Below are positions 1 to 8,632 of a stretch of 64,000 nt of DNA, piece by piece; position 1 is the first letter of the stretch; the number at the start of each line of letters is the position of its first letter. The notes under the pieces are model-generated. The model did not search any database, was not told the origin of the DNA, and saw nothing but the letters and a program-made list of their open reading frames with translations. The position numbers and the translations under genes were made by a program. Origin of the DNA: Dyadobacter luteus (lineage in GTDB: Bacteria; Bacteroidota; Bacteroidia; Cytophagales; Spirosomataceae). Location of the stretch: positions 496,001-560,000 of the forward strand of contig NZ_QNUL01000001.1 in NCBI RefSeq assembly GCF_003383615.1, given 5' to 3'.

Positions 1-1516
1 TGTGACGGACAGGGAAAATAAAAGAGCTTATGACCTGAACAGCCACGCAAAAGCAGAATAAATAAAAGGCCATCATCATAAATGGGATTTGCCCGATAAG
101 ACTTTCAGGGAAAAGCTTGTTAACTGCAAACACGATTACTCCTACTGCCGAGCCAATCCAGAGCGTACACTTTGCAGATTCTGCCGAAGCTTTTTTCCAG
201 AAAATTCCCAATAGAAAAACGGCGGTTATCGGAGGCGCAATGTGCGCGATAATATCATTGAGACCATTAAAAATGCTTTCATAACTGTTCAAAAGCGGCA
301 AAGTAGCCAGTGAAACGACCAGCGCAATGCCCGCAGCAATTTTTCCAACCAGAATCAGCTCGCGGTCAGAGATGTCGGGCTTGCGGCGCTGATAAATATC
401 GTAGCTTACCAACGTCGAAATGGAGTTGAGTGCACCTGAGATCTGGCTCATCAGTCCGGATAACAATGCAGCTACCAATACCCCAACCAATCCTTTCGGC
501 AAAAGCTGCGTGATCATTAATGTGTAAATTCCTTTGCTATTGACAACCTGTCTGCCGTTTTCAACAGACTGTAGTGCCGAAATATCCAACCCGCCAGTTT
601 GGGAAAGAGCATAAGCGAAAAGGCCCGGAAGTACGAAAATGAATACTGGAAGAATCTTGATAAATCCGCAGAACAGTGGACCAAGCCGCGCATGATTTTC
701 GTCTTTGGCACCCAAAACCCGCTGAACAATCGTCTGATCCGCACACCAGTACCAGATTCCAAGAATAGGATATCCGAGAAAAACCGCATACCAGGGCATC
801 CCGCTACTATCCCCGTGCGGGCGCATCATCGACAGTTTTTCCAGCTGGTTACTCGCCTGCAAAACGCCCACCATCGGCTCCCAGCCACCCATTTTGTTAT
901 ATGCAGCGACGCTGATTACTACCGCACCGAACAGCAATACCACCGTTTGAATGGACTCTGTAACAACCACTGCGGTCAGTCCGCCCACGATCGTGTAAAT
1001 AGCAGTAATCACCGAAATGGCGATGATGCTGGTGTACATATCTACGCCAAACAATGTCTGAAGGACAATACCACCAGCCAAAAGCGAAAATGAAATATGC
1101 ACAATCACCGCCGATACCACCGATATGACAGCCAGCCAGTCCCGGCTGGCGCGGTCGTATCTTCTTTCAAGGAAATCGGGCAGAGTTGAAACACCCGAGC
1201 GGATATAGAATGGTGCAAAGAAAAGCGCAAGCAGAATCAGGATGAAAGCGGCCATCCATTCAAAATTTCCGTTCAACAGGCCCGTATCGAAACCACTTTG
1301 TGCCAGACTTACAAGATGTACGCAGGATATATTGGTCGCAAACAATGCCAGCCCAATCGTGGGCCAACGAAGTGTTTTACCAGCCAGAAAATAAGCTCCA
1401 GCTTCATTTGAGCTATTTTTTGATTTGTTTTTATGCTTTAACCCAGCCCACATACCGATCATAAAAATCGCCGTGATGTATAACGCGCTGATTGTGATAT
1501 CGAGGGTATGGATCAT
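1..1516 (-). CDS. SSS-family sodium/solute symporter, C-terminus outside window
   Basis: Sodium-coupled sugar or sugar-acid symporter of the inner membrane. Translation from the ATG at 1516 stays open to the window edge (about 505 codons), so the stop codon lies to the left. Seen: a first membrane segment right at the N-terminus, an FLAGKTL stretch near residue 43 typical of the SSS family, many further hydrophobic segments, the GGLTAVV motif and a W-Y-W-C-A-D-Q segment followed by QRVLGAK as in SGLT-like transporters. It begins 17 nt after the stop of the fuconate dehydratase gene, so it is probably the last visible gene of the same operon and would import L-fucose or a related 6-deoxy sugar. 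Substrate is inferred from context only. Confidence 0.85.
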   Translation of the reverse strand, partial: MIHTLDITISALYITAIFMIGMWAGLKHKNKSKNSSNEAGAYFLAGKTLRWPTIGLALFATNISCVHLVSLAQSGFDTGLLNGNFEWMAAFILILLALFFAPFYIRSGVSTLPDFLERRYDRASRDWLAVISVVSAVIVHISFSLLAGGIVLQTLFGVDMYTSIIAISVITAIYTIVGGLTAVVVTESIQTVVLLFGAVVISVAAYNKMGGWEPMVGVLQASNQLEKLSMMRPHGDSSGMPWYAVFLGYPILGIWYWCADQTIVQRVLGAKDENHARLGPLFCGFIKILPVFIFVLPGLFAYALSQTGGLDISALQSVENGRQVVNSKGIYTLMITQLLPKGLVGVLVAALLSGLMSQISGALNSISTLVSYDIYQRRKPDISDRELILVGKIAAGIALVVSLATLPLLNSYESIFNGLNDIIAHIAPPITAVFLLGIFWKKASAESAKCTLWIGSAVGVIVFAVNKLFPESLIGQIPFMMMAFYLFCFCVAVQVISSFIFPVRH

Positions 1517-1533
1517 GTTTGCTGAAAATTGTT

Positions 1534-2766
1534 TTAAATAGTAATACCGATCAGCTCGCAGCTGCTGCCTGCTTCCTGCGGGGTTTCATAAACGCCGTTT
1601 TTAACGTTTGCCGGATGCACAAAATGTTTTTGAAGATGAGGAATATGCTCCAAAAATAACGCTTCATGCCCCATTGCAATGTGATTAAACAAAACCAAAT
1701 GCTGGTGCAACTGGCCCATATCTCCCACGTGCGGCACCACCGGGATACCGAATTTCTTGCATAACAAACTGACGGTCAAAAACTCGCTGACCCCGCCTAC
1801 CCGCACCGCGTCCACTTGTACAAATGCTGCAGCTTCTGCCTGAAGATAATTTTTGAAGATTACTTTATTAGGAACATGCTCGCCCAATGCAAGCTTAACC
1901 GGCGCAATTTCCCTGGCCAGCTTCCGGTGCGCCAATACATCATCAGGATGCGTAGGCTCCTCGATCCAGTAGGGATTCACATCTGTCAGTTTTTTACAAA
2001 TTGAAATAGCATCTGGCAAATTCCATTGCTGATTTGCGTCCAGCATTACTTTTACATCCGCCCCGGCCACTTCGCGCACAATGTGCGCACGCCGGATATC
2101 CCGCTCGGGATCAGCCGAACCGACTTTCAGTTTCATAGCCGTAAACCCTGCTACTATTGCCTTTTTGCAATTCTCCCGCACTTTTTCGTCGGAATAATTA
2201 AACCAGCCTACTGATGTATCGTATCCCGGATACCCGGTTTTCAGAATGCCTCCCCGAGTTGCTTTACCGGCTTGCTGTTCAGTTAACAGAACTATAGCCT
2301 GTTCTTTCGTCAGCGCATCTTCGAGGTAGGAAAAGTCGAGCGTATTTACAACTGCTTCCGGGGAAAGGTCGGCCAGTAATTTCCAGAGCGGCAAGCCCTT
2401 TTTCTTCGCCCACAGATCATAACACGCATTGGTAACGGAAGCCAAAGCCAGATGTACCACACCTTTATGAGGCCCCAGCCAGCGAAATTGCTGGTCGTCA
2501 GACAACTGTTTGAAAAGTGTCCCAAAATCAGCCATTGTTTCCTCAATATCCTTACCCACAAGCTTTTGCGCATAGTATTCCGCTGCTTTACAAACGAGAT
2601 CATTTCCTTCTCCCAATGTAAAAGCGAAACCTGTTCCGGTAATCCCGCTATCGTCGGCCAGCTGCGTTACGGCATAGGAATAAACCGGATCTCGGTGAAT
2701 TGCGTCGCTACCTGCGTTTCCGTCCAGCTTGTAGCGGGCATCTTTTACGGCAATTTTATAAATCAT
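1534..2766 (-). CDS. fucD: L-fuconate dehydratase (enolase superfamily)
   Basis: Predicted to dehydrate L-fuconate to 2-keto-3-deoxy-L-fuconate in the cytosol. The 410-residue protein has the mandelate-racemase/enolase fold: N-terminal cap with the GSDAIHRDP stretch (residues 19-27) typical of fuconate dehydratases, Lys pair in MKLKVGS (K212/K214), metal ligands D243 (MLDANQQW), E269/E270 (WIEEP) and E296 (LGEHV), and the general-acid/base histidine H346 (VVPHVGDM). Length matches the family. The start codon overlaps the end of the SDR gene by 11 nt, indicating translational coupling, and the symporter follows by 17 nt. L-rhamnonate or another 6-deoxy acid sugar is the main alternative substrate. 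Confidence 0.88.
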   Translation of the reverse strand: MIYKIAVKDARYKLDGNAGSDAIHRDPVYSYAVTQLADDSGITGTGFAFTLGEGNDLVCKAAEYYAQKLVGKDIEETMADFGTLFKQLSDDQQFRWLGPHKGVVHLALASVTNACYDLWAKKKGLPLWKLLADLSPEAVVNTLDFSYLEDALTKEQAIVLLTEQQAGKATRGGILKTGYPGYDTSVGWFNYSDEKVRENCKKAIVAGFTAMKLKVGSADPERDIRRAHIVREVAGADVKVMLDANQQWNLPDAISICKKLTDVNPYWIEEPTHPDDVLAHRKLAREIAPVKLALGEHVPNKVIFKNYLQAEAAAFVQVDAVRVGGVSEFLTVSLLCKKFGIPVVPHVGDMGQLHQHLVLFNHIAMGHEALFLEHIPHLQKHFVHPANVKNGVYETPQEAGSSCELIGITI

Positions 2767-3556
2767 AAACCTGTTTCTGTTTGCTGTACATTTTTTTGTA
2801 ACCCAGTTCCGCGCCGCCGCTCACCGGCAAAATGCAACCTGTGACAAACCGTGCCATATCTGAAATAAGGAACAGACAGGCATCAGCGATCACATCGCCT
2901 TCCGGGCAGTAACCCAGCGCATGGATGTTGGCAAGGTATTCCGCGGCAGATTCAGGATCGGGCTGCTGCTGGCTCCAGCTTCGTAAAAGTGGGGTAATGA
3001 CACCTGCCGGAGCAACTGCGTTCACCCGGATCCCGAACGGTGCATAATCCAACGCCATGGATTTCGTAAGGGAATTTACAGCCCCTTTTGTAGCCGTATA
3101 TGCTGCGTGAATTTCCTGGCCAATTTCTCCTACCAGGCTACCGGTATTAAGAATATTACCCCCGGATTTTTTCAGCGCGTCGATCCCATGTAGCGTGGTG
3201 TAATATATCCCGCTCACATTGACGGCAAAAAGCATTTCCCATTCAAGCTGGGTTGTATCGTGAAGCGCTTTCGAGGGACTTGAAATACCCGCGTTGTTGT
3301 GAATGACATCGATCTTACCGAAGACATCCAGGCATTGCTCAATTGCGTTTTTTACCTGATCGGAATTGGCTACGTCGGCCAAAACGAACTCCACGATACC
3401 ACTTCCCAACCGTGATTTTGCATAGGATATACTGCCCGGATCATTGCTGATGATGCATAGGCTAGCCCCCGCCTGCTGGTACACTTTGGCGCACTCAAAA
3501 CCGATCCCTTCGGTGCCCCCAGTTAAAAAAACGACTTTGTCAGCTAATAGCAACAT
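2756..3556 (-). CDS. SDR-family dehydrogenase of the fucose/fuconate operon
   Basis: NAD(P)-dependent short-chain dehydrogenase. A longer reading from 3658 is possible, but the Rossmann strand starts directly after the ATG at 3556 (LLLADKVVFLTGG), so that start was chosen, giving 266 residues. Seen: cofactor motif TGGTEGIG, NNAG, and the active site Y-T-A-T-K (YxxxK) with a preceding Ser (TGSLVG). In non-phosphorylative fucose pathways an SDR oxidises either L-fucose to the lactone or 2-keto-3-deoxy-L-fuconate to the 2,4-diketo acid; sequence reading alone cannot choose between them. First gene of the operon; overlaps fucD by 11 nt. Confidence 0.85.
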   Translation of the reverse strand: MLLLADKVVFLTGGTEGIGFECAKVYQQAGASLCIISNDPGSISYAKSRLGSGIVEFVLADVANSDQVKNAIEQCLDVFGKIDVIHNNAGISSPSKALHDTTQLEWEMLFAVNVSGIYYTTLHGIDALKKSGGNILNTGSLVGEIGQEIHAAYTATKGAVNSLTKSMALDYAPFGIRVNAVAPAGVITPLLRSWSQQQPDPESAAEYLANIHALGYCPEGDVIADACLFLISDMARFVTGCILPVSGGAELGYKKMYSKQKQVYDL

Positions 3557-3813
3557 GTGATATAGGATTGTAGAATCATCTGTGGAAGAAATAAATGGAA
3601 GCCTGCAACGACAATCAAAAGTAGAACAGCATTGAGCAGATACATATAGAGCATTCATTTATTTTGATGGACAATTCCACGATTTACTATTTTCTCAAAT
3701 TCTATTTTTATATCATTAAACTAACATTGATTTTACTTTTTAATTTAAAAATACCTATTATCGCAAGGTAATTAAATAGATAATGGAAAATACAACGATT
3801 TAAGCTTCATAAG

Positions 3814-4716
3814 ATGAGCAGCAGTTTCAGAAGGAGAGATGGATTTGACGGAGAAAAACTAATCAGTCTGCCGCCTGGTATTTTGCGGGACATCGTACAT
3901 AAAAACCCTGCACTCTTCCAGCTGTATATTACCCATATAGGTTATTTCCCAAAAGCGCTGTTTCACTACCGCGAGCGCCGCAAGGGATGCGAGGATAATA
4001 TTCTAATTTATTGCGTTCAGGGAAAAGGACATTATGTGATTGCCGATAGGAAATTTGAAGTGTGTGCTAACCAGTATATTCTCCTCCCGGCAACCGATCA
4101 GTACATTCGTTACTGGGCCGACCATGAAGACCCATGGACCATTTATTGGGTACATTTTACAGGCCCGGTCGTTCATAGTTTCAATCAGTCGTTACAGATC
4201 TTACCCGAGAGGGGACCCACTCAGCTGGCTTTTCATGAAAAGGTGCTTGATATGTGGCACAAGATCTACCAGACTCTTGAAATGGGCTACAGCCTGGAAA
4301 ACCTCGCCAATGCCAACATGTGTATCTATTACTTCGTGGCCATGCTGATTTATCCCGAAAAACATTTCGGCGAAGACGCTATCGGCAAGCCCGATCTGGT
4401 ATCGGATACAATCAGAAATATGCGACAAAATCTGGACAAGAAACTATCCGTAGAAGATATGGCAAAACAACACCAGCTGTCGTGCTCGCATTTTTCTATG
4501 CTTTTCAGAAAAGGCACCGGGATGGCCCCTATGGACTATTTTATTCACTTAAAAATACAGAAAGCGTGTCAATTGATCTATACCAACGATTCCAAGATTA
4601 AAGAGATCGCCATGAGCCTTGGCTATGATGATCCTTTTTACTTTTCAAGAGTTTTTAAGAAGAACATGGGCCAGTCGCCTGAACAGTACAAATCTACTGC
4701 GAAAAAAGTCGGATGA
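3814..4716 (+). CDS. AraC-family regulator, divergent from the fucose operon
   Basis: Transcription factor of 300 residues. N-terminal two thirds is an AraC-type cupin sensor (residues about 35-165, with the ILIYCVQGKGHYVI and LPATDQYIRYWADHEDPW stretches typical of sugar-responsive AraC proteins). The C-terminal 100 residues hold two helix-turn-helix motifs ending in GYDDPFYFSRVFKKNMGQSP, the canonical AraC signature. It is transcribed away from the SDR-fucD-symporter operon across a 257-nt AT-rich spacer (3557-3813), so it is the likely activator of that operon, with L-fucose or a pathway intermediate as inducer. The inducer is inferred. Confidence 0.9.
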   Translation: MSSSFRRRDGFDGEKLISLPPGILRDIVHKNPALFQLYITHIGYFPKALFHYRERRKGCEDNILIYCVQGKGHYVIADRKFEVCANQYILLPATDQYIRYWADHEDPWTIYWVHFTGPVVHSFNQSLQILPERGPTQLAFHEKVLDMWHKIYQTLEMGYSLENLANANMCIYYFVAMLIYPEKHFGEDAIGKPDLVSDTIRNMRQNLDKKLSVEDMAKQHQLSCSHFSMLFRKGTGMAPMDYFIHLKIQKACQLIYTNDSKIKEIAMSLGYDDPFYFSRVFKKNMGQSPEQYKSTAKKVG

Positions 4717-5186
4717 TATCATACTGCAATACAACCAGACTTACTTGATACAAACTTTTAATTGGGTGTCTTCGACTCCGATTAAAATTGGCTTGCGGAT
4801 AGAATTAATTTTATCCTATTCACAAATGTTCCGGAAGTAGAATAAATTCATTTGTTTTGTTTACGGTCTCCAGCAAAAAAAGAAATACAACAACTAATGA
4901 CTGTCTGAAAAAAGGGGTACGTACGTAATCTCACTCGCAGTTTCAGAATCCATCTTAGGAAAGATGCCTTAAAGTCGTCTCCCCAAACCTTAACTAGAGA
5001 AACACCGCATTATTTTGAAAACAGAAATATCTCACTCAAGTAGCTTAGTTTAGAAAAACGTTTATTGAGCTGACAGCAGGATTATGGTAAACCGAAAAAT
5101 GGAAGGCTTTATCAAAAGTTAAGCTCACAATTCTGCTAAATGCATAAGCGCCATCCCGATCTATCATTTTCAAACGGTAAAGATTG
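4717..5186. other. gap without recognisable gene
   Basis: No reading frame here has protein-like composition with a convincing start. The short plus-strand frame running on past the AraC stop is a shadow of the AraC 3' end. No tRNA, IS end or clear terminator hairpin was seen. The stretch merges into the broken secreted-protein gene that follows. Confidence 0.5.
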
Positions 5187-5640
5187 CTACCAATCGATGG
5201 TAACGTGTGTGTAGTTGTAAGTCACAAGTTCTTTGCTTTCACATTGTGAAGGGCTAATGGTGAGCAGAACCCAGTTTTTTCCGTCCTCACTATGCTGTAT
5301 CTCAAACTTTTCACTAGTTGTTTCCTTCGTAGTTGACCATTCAAGTAGAGCCGAGTTTCCGCTGTCAGTCTTTTTGGCTGAAAAAACAGTCAGTGTCACT
5401 GGTAATGTAGATGTTGCACTACCAAAGGTGTTAGCCGTATCGGTGTTGGTAGTAAAGGCTGCAGCTGATGTAGTTATCGAGCCAGTTCTACTTATAGTAC
5501 CCGGTATTCGAAGCTCCTAGACTTTCCCACTTGCTTTTTGATGGCTTGTAGCCAATCACTGTAAGGTTGCTCAGTGAATTATCAGTGAGTGCTACATAAA
5601 CCGCCGCCTGGGTGTTGCCCCCCTGGGGGGATAAGCCCCG
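5187..5640 (-). pseudogene. frameshifted fragment of a large secreted/surface protein
   Basis: Minus-strand remnant in two frames. The upstream piece (about 5640 to 5500) reads GGNTQAAVYVAL then DNSLSNLTVIGYKPSKSKWE; the downstream piece continues in another frame through TISRTGSITTSAAAF and ends with LTVFSAKK, LEWSTTKE and FEIQHSEDGKNWVLL, a fibronectin-like repeat usually found just before the sorting domain of Bacteroidota secreted proteins. The frame change lies near 5500. No start codon and no C-terminal sorting domain remain. It is the wreck of a much larger exported protein; its function is unknown. Confidence 0.6.
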
Positions 5641-5915
5641 TCAATTTTCATTCAATTTAGACATGCGATTGCCCTTTGGCACAGAGCCGGGACTGAGCTA
5701 CTTCAAATGTCTTTCAATCATGAAAAATTCAGAAAACACTCCAAAGATATATGTAGGAACTTACGGAATGTAAATTTCAGATATCCTTTCGCAAAATCGC
5801 TTGTAACGTCTACAGCTACAAAGTACAGATGGATTTTCGCGCTCATAAAATGACCTTGCCCTACCTTCACGCGCCCCTTCTAATCAAAATAATATTCTAC
5901 GAATAAAATAAACAA

Positions 5916-5946
5916 TTGACATTTTCGAAATTTTATATTATATTTG
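5916..5946 (+). promoter_or_regulatory. Bacteroidota-type promoter of the cold-shock gene
   Basis: TTG at 5916-5918 and TATATTTG at 5939-5946, separated by 20 nt, match the -33 TTTG / -7 TAnnTTTG consensus. The start codon follows 22 nt later, so the leader is short, unlike the long cold-shock leaders of enterobacteria. Confidence 0.65.
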
Positions 5947-5968
5947 AATAATTATTTAAAATTATATT

Positions 5969-6160
5969 ATGAACAAAGGAACAGTAAAGTTTTTCAACGA
6001 CACAAAAGGATTCGGCTTCATTACGCCTGAGCACGGTGGAGAGGATGTTTTTGTACACACAAGTGGTCTGATTGACGATATCCGCGAAAATGACAGTGTG
6101 TCTTACGAAGTTGAAAACGGCAGAAAAGGAATCAATGCAGTTAATGTAACAATTATCTGA
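5969..6160 (+). CDS. cold-shock protein (CspA-type single CSD)
   Basis: Small nucleic-acid-binding protein of 63 residues consisting of one cold-shock domain. Both RNA-binding motifs are visible: RNP1 as K-G-F-G-F-I (residues 13-18) and RNP2 as D-V-F-V-H (residues 26-30). The start MNKGTVKFFNDTKGFGFI is canonical for the family. It likely acts as an RNA chaperone in the cytosol. It has its own promoter (5916-5946) and a strong terminator (6184-6214), so it is a monocistronic unit. Confidence 0.95.
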   Translation: MNKGTVKFFNDTKGFGFITPEHGGEDVFVHTSGLIDDIRENDSVSYEVENGRKGINAVNVTII

Positions 6161-6183
6161 TATAGTATATTTCGCAAGTGACG

Positions 6184-6214
6184 AACACCTCCTTGTCATA
6201 GGAGGTGTTTTTTT
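6184..6214 (+). terminator. rho-independent terminator after the cold-shock gene
   Basis: Perfect 9-bp stem AACACCTCC (6184-6192) / GGAGGTGTT (6201-6209), 8-nt loop, followed by a run of T. It lies 24 nt after the cold-shock stop codon and argues against an acyltransferase start inside this hairpin. Confidence 0.9.
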
Positions 6215-6264
6215 ATGCTCGTTCAAATTATGACAAGTCTGTTAATTTCTTAAACTATTCAATT

Positions 6265-7179
6265 ATGAAAATCAATTCATCCCGCCCCTGTAAAGCCCGG
6301 TCTCCAGGTACAAAATATAGTCATCTGCCTGCCTTCTTCTATGGGCAGATTCTGTTAGGAACCGCCAAAGCTATCTCGCTATTAATATTTCTGTTTCTTC
6401 GCCATGTGATCGCCTACCGGCGTGATGTAATCAAAAAGAACCTGACATCATCATTTCCTACTAAATCAGAGGCTGACATCCGGAGACTGACCTGTGATTA
6501 CTACTACCACATGAGCGATCTGGTTGTCGAGCCGTTTTTATTCTATCTGGCGCCGGCAGTAATCCGCTCACAATTAGCCAGGTATACAAATCCTCAAATG
6601 CTTGAATCGCTGCATGGTGACAGCAAACACCTGATATTGTTTGCATCTCATTATGGAAATTGGGAGTACCTGATTAACCTGCCGGAAGTAACCAGCTATC
6701 CTGTATACACGGCCTATTCTCCGATCAAAAATGGCCTGATGGATAAGATTATGATGCGCATGCGCTCCTTTCTTGGTGTGAGACTAATTCCTAAAACTGG
6801 TTTTTACAAACAGGCTTTGACGCTGCTCAAAGAAGGCTCTGCTCCAAAGTTACTGATAGTAATAGCCGATCAGAGGCCAGCGCCCGGAAGTGGTAAATAT
6901 CACATTCCTTTTCTTGAACAACAGACCTGTGTTCAAACGGGAGGTGAACGCATAGCTTCTTCCACCAAGGCTACGGTAGTTTACGTAGAATCAAAAAAAC
7001 ATGGCCGTTTCAGATATGATTTTACTTTCACACTTATGAAGTGTACTGATGCTGTCATCCCTTTAAGTATTACAAAGGAATATTATCAAATTCTGGAAAA
7101 GAGTATTTTTCATGATCCAGGCTACTGGCTATGGTCGCATAACCGCTGGAAGCTTCAAAGGCCTGCTGCCGCGGGGTGA
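6265..7179 (+). CDS. LpxL/HtrB-like lipid A acyltransferase family protein
   Basis: Membrane-associated acyltransferase of 304 residues that probably adds a secondary acyl chain to lipid A or a related lipid. An upstream in-frame start at 6205 would lie inside the cold-shock terminator, so the ATG at 6265 is preferred. Seen: a hydrophobic segment near residues 27-46, the RRDVIKKNL stretch typical of the family, and the catalytic HX4E motif SHYGNWE (H129, E134). A later conserved block reads ADQRPAPGSG. Length is typical. It stands alone between the cold-shock gene and small minus-strand genes. Confidence 0.85.
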   Translation: MKINSSRPCKARSPGTKYSHLPAFFYGQILLGTAKAISLLIFLFLRHVIAYRRDVIKKNLTSSFPTKSEADIRRLTCDYYYHMSDLVVEPFLFYLAPAVIRSQLARYTNPQMLESLHGDSKHLILFASHYGNWEYLINLPEVTSYPVYTAYSPIKNGLMDKIMMRMRSFLGVRLIPKTGFYKQALTLLKEGSAPKLLIVIADQRPAPGSGKYHIPFLEQQTCVQTGGERIASSTKATVVYVESKKHGRFRYDFTFTLMKCTDAVIPLSITKEYYQILEKSIFHDPGYWLWSHNRWKLQRPAAAG

Positions 7180-7311
7180 TATGATGAAAGCTATCAATTA
7201 TTGGCTACAATAAAACAAATGCCCATCATAGTTGCCGCTCGGTAACCACAATGAGCATTAGAGGGCTGGTATTTACAAAATGCTTGTCAGACAGAAATCC
7301 TTACCCGAAGC

Positions 7312-7491
7312 TCAGGATGGAACCGCTGAAATTTCCCTTTCAAAATAGGCATGTTCCTTCTGATCATCCAGCGTTCTGCAGTAATAGATTCTATTATAAT
7401 AACGCCTGATGATTAGCTGCTGAGCACGATCTGCATTTACAAACACTTTCTGGCCGTTTGCATATTTCCCTACTGTTTCTGGCTGTCTCAT
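7312..7491 (-). CDS. small hypothetical protein (59 aa), coupled to upstream ORF
   Basis: ATG at 7491, stop TGA at 7312-7314. The product starts MRQPETVGKYANGQKVF and contains IIRRYYNRIYYC. Not recognised. Its start codon overlaps the stop of the upstream small ORF as ATGA, a layout common in real co-translated pairs. The composition is soluble and basic with several tyrosines. Could be chance; kept because of the coupled overlap. Confidence 0.4.
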   Translation of the reverse strand: MRQPETVGKYANGQKVFVNADRAQQLIIRRYYNRIYYCRTLDDQKEHAYFEREISAVPS

Positions 7492-7700
7492 TTACCGAAA
7501 GGAAATCTAACAGTGTTTACAGCATTGATTCTTAAAGCGATAAGTCTGCCGGTCTTTGGTGCAAATATGTTTTGGTAGTGGCCATTTCTCATTTTACCAA
7601 ATCTGGAAAGAAGAACATCTGTAAGAACAGAAACTGTATTTACCGTCTGAGAGAAAAAATCCTGAATTCTGCCACCGGTATTGTATTTGAAAATTTTCAT
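7488..7700 (-). CDS. small hypothetical protein (70 aa)
   Basis: Reads MKIFKYNTGGRIQDFFSQ and ends RINAVNTVRFPFGK. Not recognised; no signal peptide or membrane segment. Ends with an ATGA overlap into the next small ORF (7312-7491), so the two may form a small operon. The codons look unremarkable for the window. Transferred or relic DNA is an alternative. Confidence 0.4.
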   Translation of the reverse strand: MKIFKYNTGGRIQDFFSQTVNTVSVLTDVLLSRFGKMRNGHYQNIFAPKTGRLIALRINAVNTVRFPFGK

Positions 7701-7798
7701 AGGATCAGTTTTATTTATTGTGATTATTTAAAATTATTGATAGTATTCTTCATTTGTAATATATGCGGCTCTTCCACCGAAGCCTTGGGCAAAAGTGA

Positions 7799-8632
7799 TC
7801 AGCTTACATGCACTGACGCCTGGTAGCTCATCGTTGAAATACACGGATCGGTTGTTCCCTGCACAGCGGCGACATCTTCTGGTGTGGGCCCGACAGCCAG
7901 GGCGATATGAAAACTGCCTGTGAACAGCCCTGATGTAGTGTCAAGACCTATCCACCCAGCCCCGGATATGAAAACCTCAGTCCATGCATGCAGGTCTGCT
8001 TGGTGGCCATCTTCTGTGTCAAGTTGCAAAAGATACCCTGACACAAAACGACTCGCCAGTCCCAGATGCCGGAGTACCTCCACAAGTAGCCATGCTGAAT
8101 CACGGCACGATCCGGATTGAATCGAAAGTGTCTCTTCAGTATTTTGTACGCCCTGCTCGAAACGCTGATTATAGCTGATTGTTTCGTACACTGATTTTGT
8201 AAGTTCTGAAAGCAGGCCAAGAATATCACCATGGTATTTTCTGGCATTCTCCACAAATGCAGAAAGCCGAGGGCCATACTCATTAGTTCTCAGGTAGGGC
8301 GTGAGCGCTTTTTGAATACGGACAGGATAAAGAAATGGAAATAGCTGTGCCTCCTGATCGATAAGAAAATCGAATGGATTGAGCATTTTCAAATCAATAT
8401 CCAATTGTACTTCTACAGACATCTCAGTCATCTTCCCTTCGAAATTAACCCTTGCCACTTTGTTTCCGTAGACATCCTGCTGCCAGAAAATCTGTTCAGA
8501 TGGATTAATTACAAGAGCATAGCGGCTGGGTGCGTTGTGAGCGAACGCATAGGCAGAAAGCCGGAATAAATGTGGGGAGAGCAGCACTGGTCTGTCGTAC
8601 AGATACTGAGTCTTATGAACCAGCGATATCAA
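7799..8632 (-). CDS. transglutaminase-like cysteine protease family protein
   Basis: Cytosolic protein of 277 residues with an N-terminal bacterial transglutaminase-like region (about 1-90) and a transglutaminase core. The catalytic triad is intact: C176 in SGSCRD, H215 in DLHAWTEV and D231 in GLDTT. These proteins act as peptidases or amide transferases and often occur with circularly permuted ATP-grasp and DUF403 partners; none of those is present here. After the core, family members usually continue with a short conserved strand ending in an RV/RI motif or with a large DUF2126 domain. This one ends in ISTMSYQASVHVS, so the tail is short and possibly truncated. Confidence 0.85.
   Translation of the reverse strand: MISLVHKTQYLYDRPVLLSPHLFRLSAYAFAHNAPSRYALVINPSEQIFWQQDVYGNKVARVNFEGKMTEMSVEVQLDIDLKMLNPFDFLIDQEAQLFPFLYPVRIQKALTPYLRTNEYGPRLSAFVENARKYHGDILGLLSELTKSVYETISYNQRFEQGVQNTEETLSIQSGSCRDSAWLLVEVLRHLGLASRFVSGYLLQLDTEDGHQADLHAWTEVFISGAGWIGLDTTSGLFTGSFHIALAVGPTPEDVAAVQGTTDPCISTMSYQASVHVS

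Noticed and set aside
5618-5634. Palindrome around CCCCCTGGGGGG
   Set aside because: Short G/C-run symmetry inside the pseudogene; no sign of a regulatory role.
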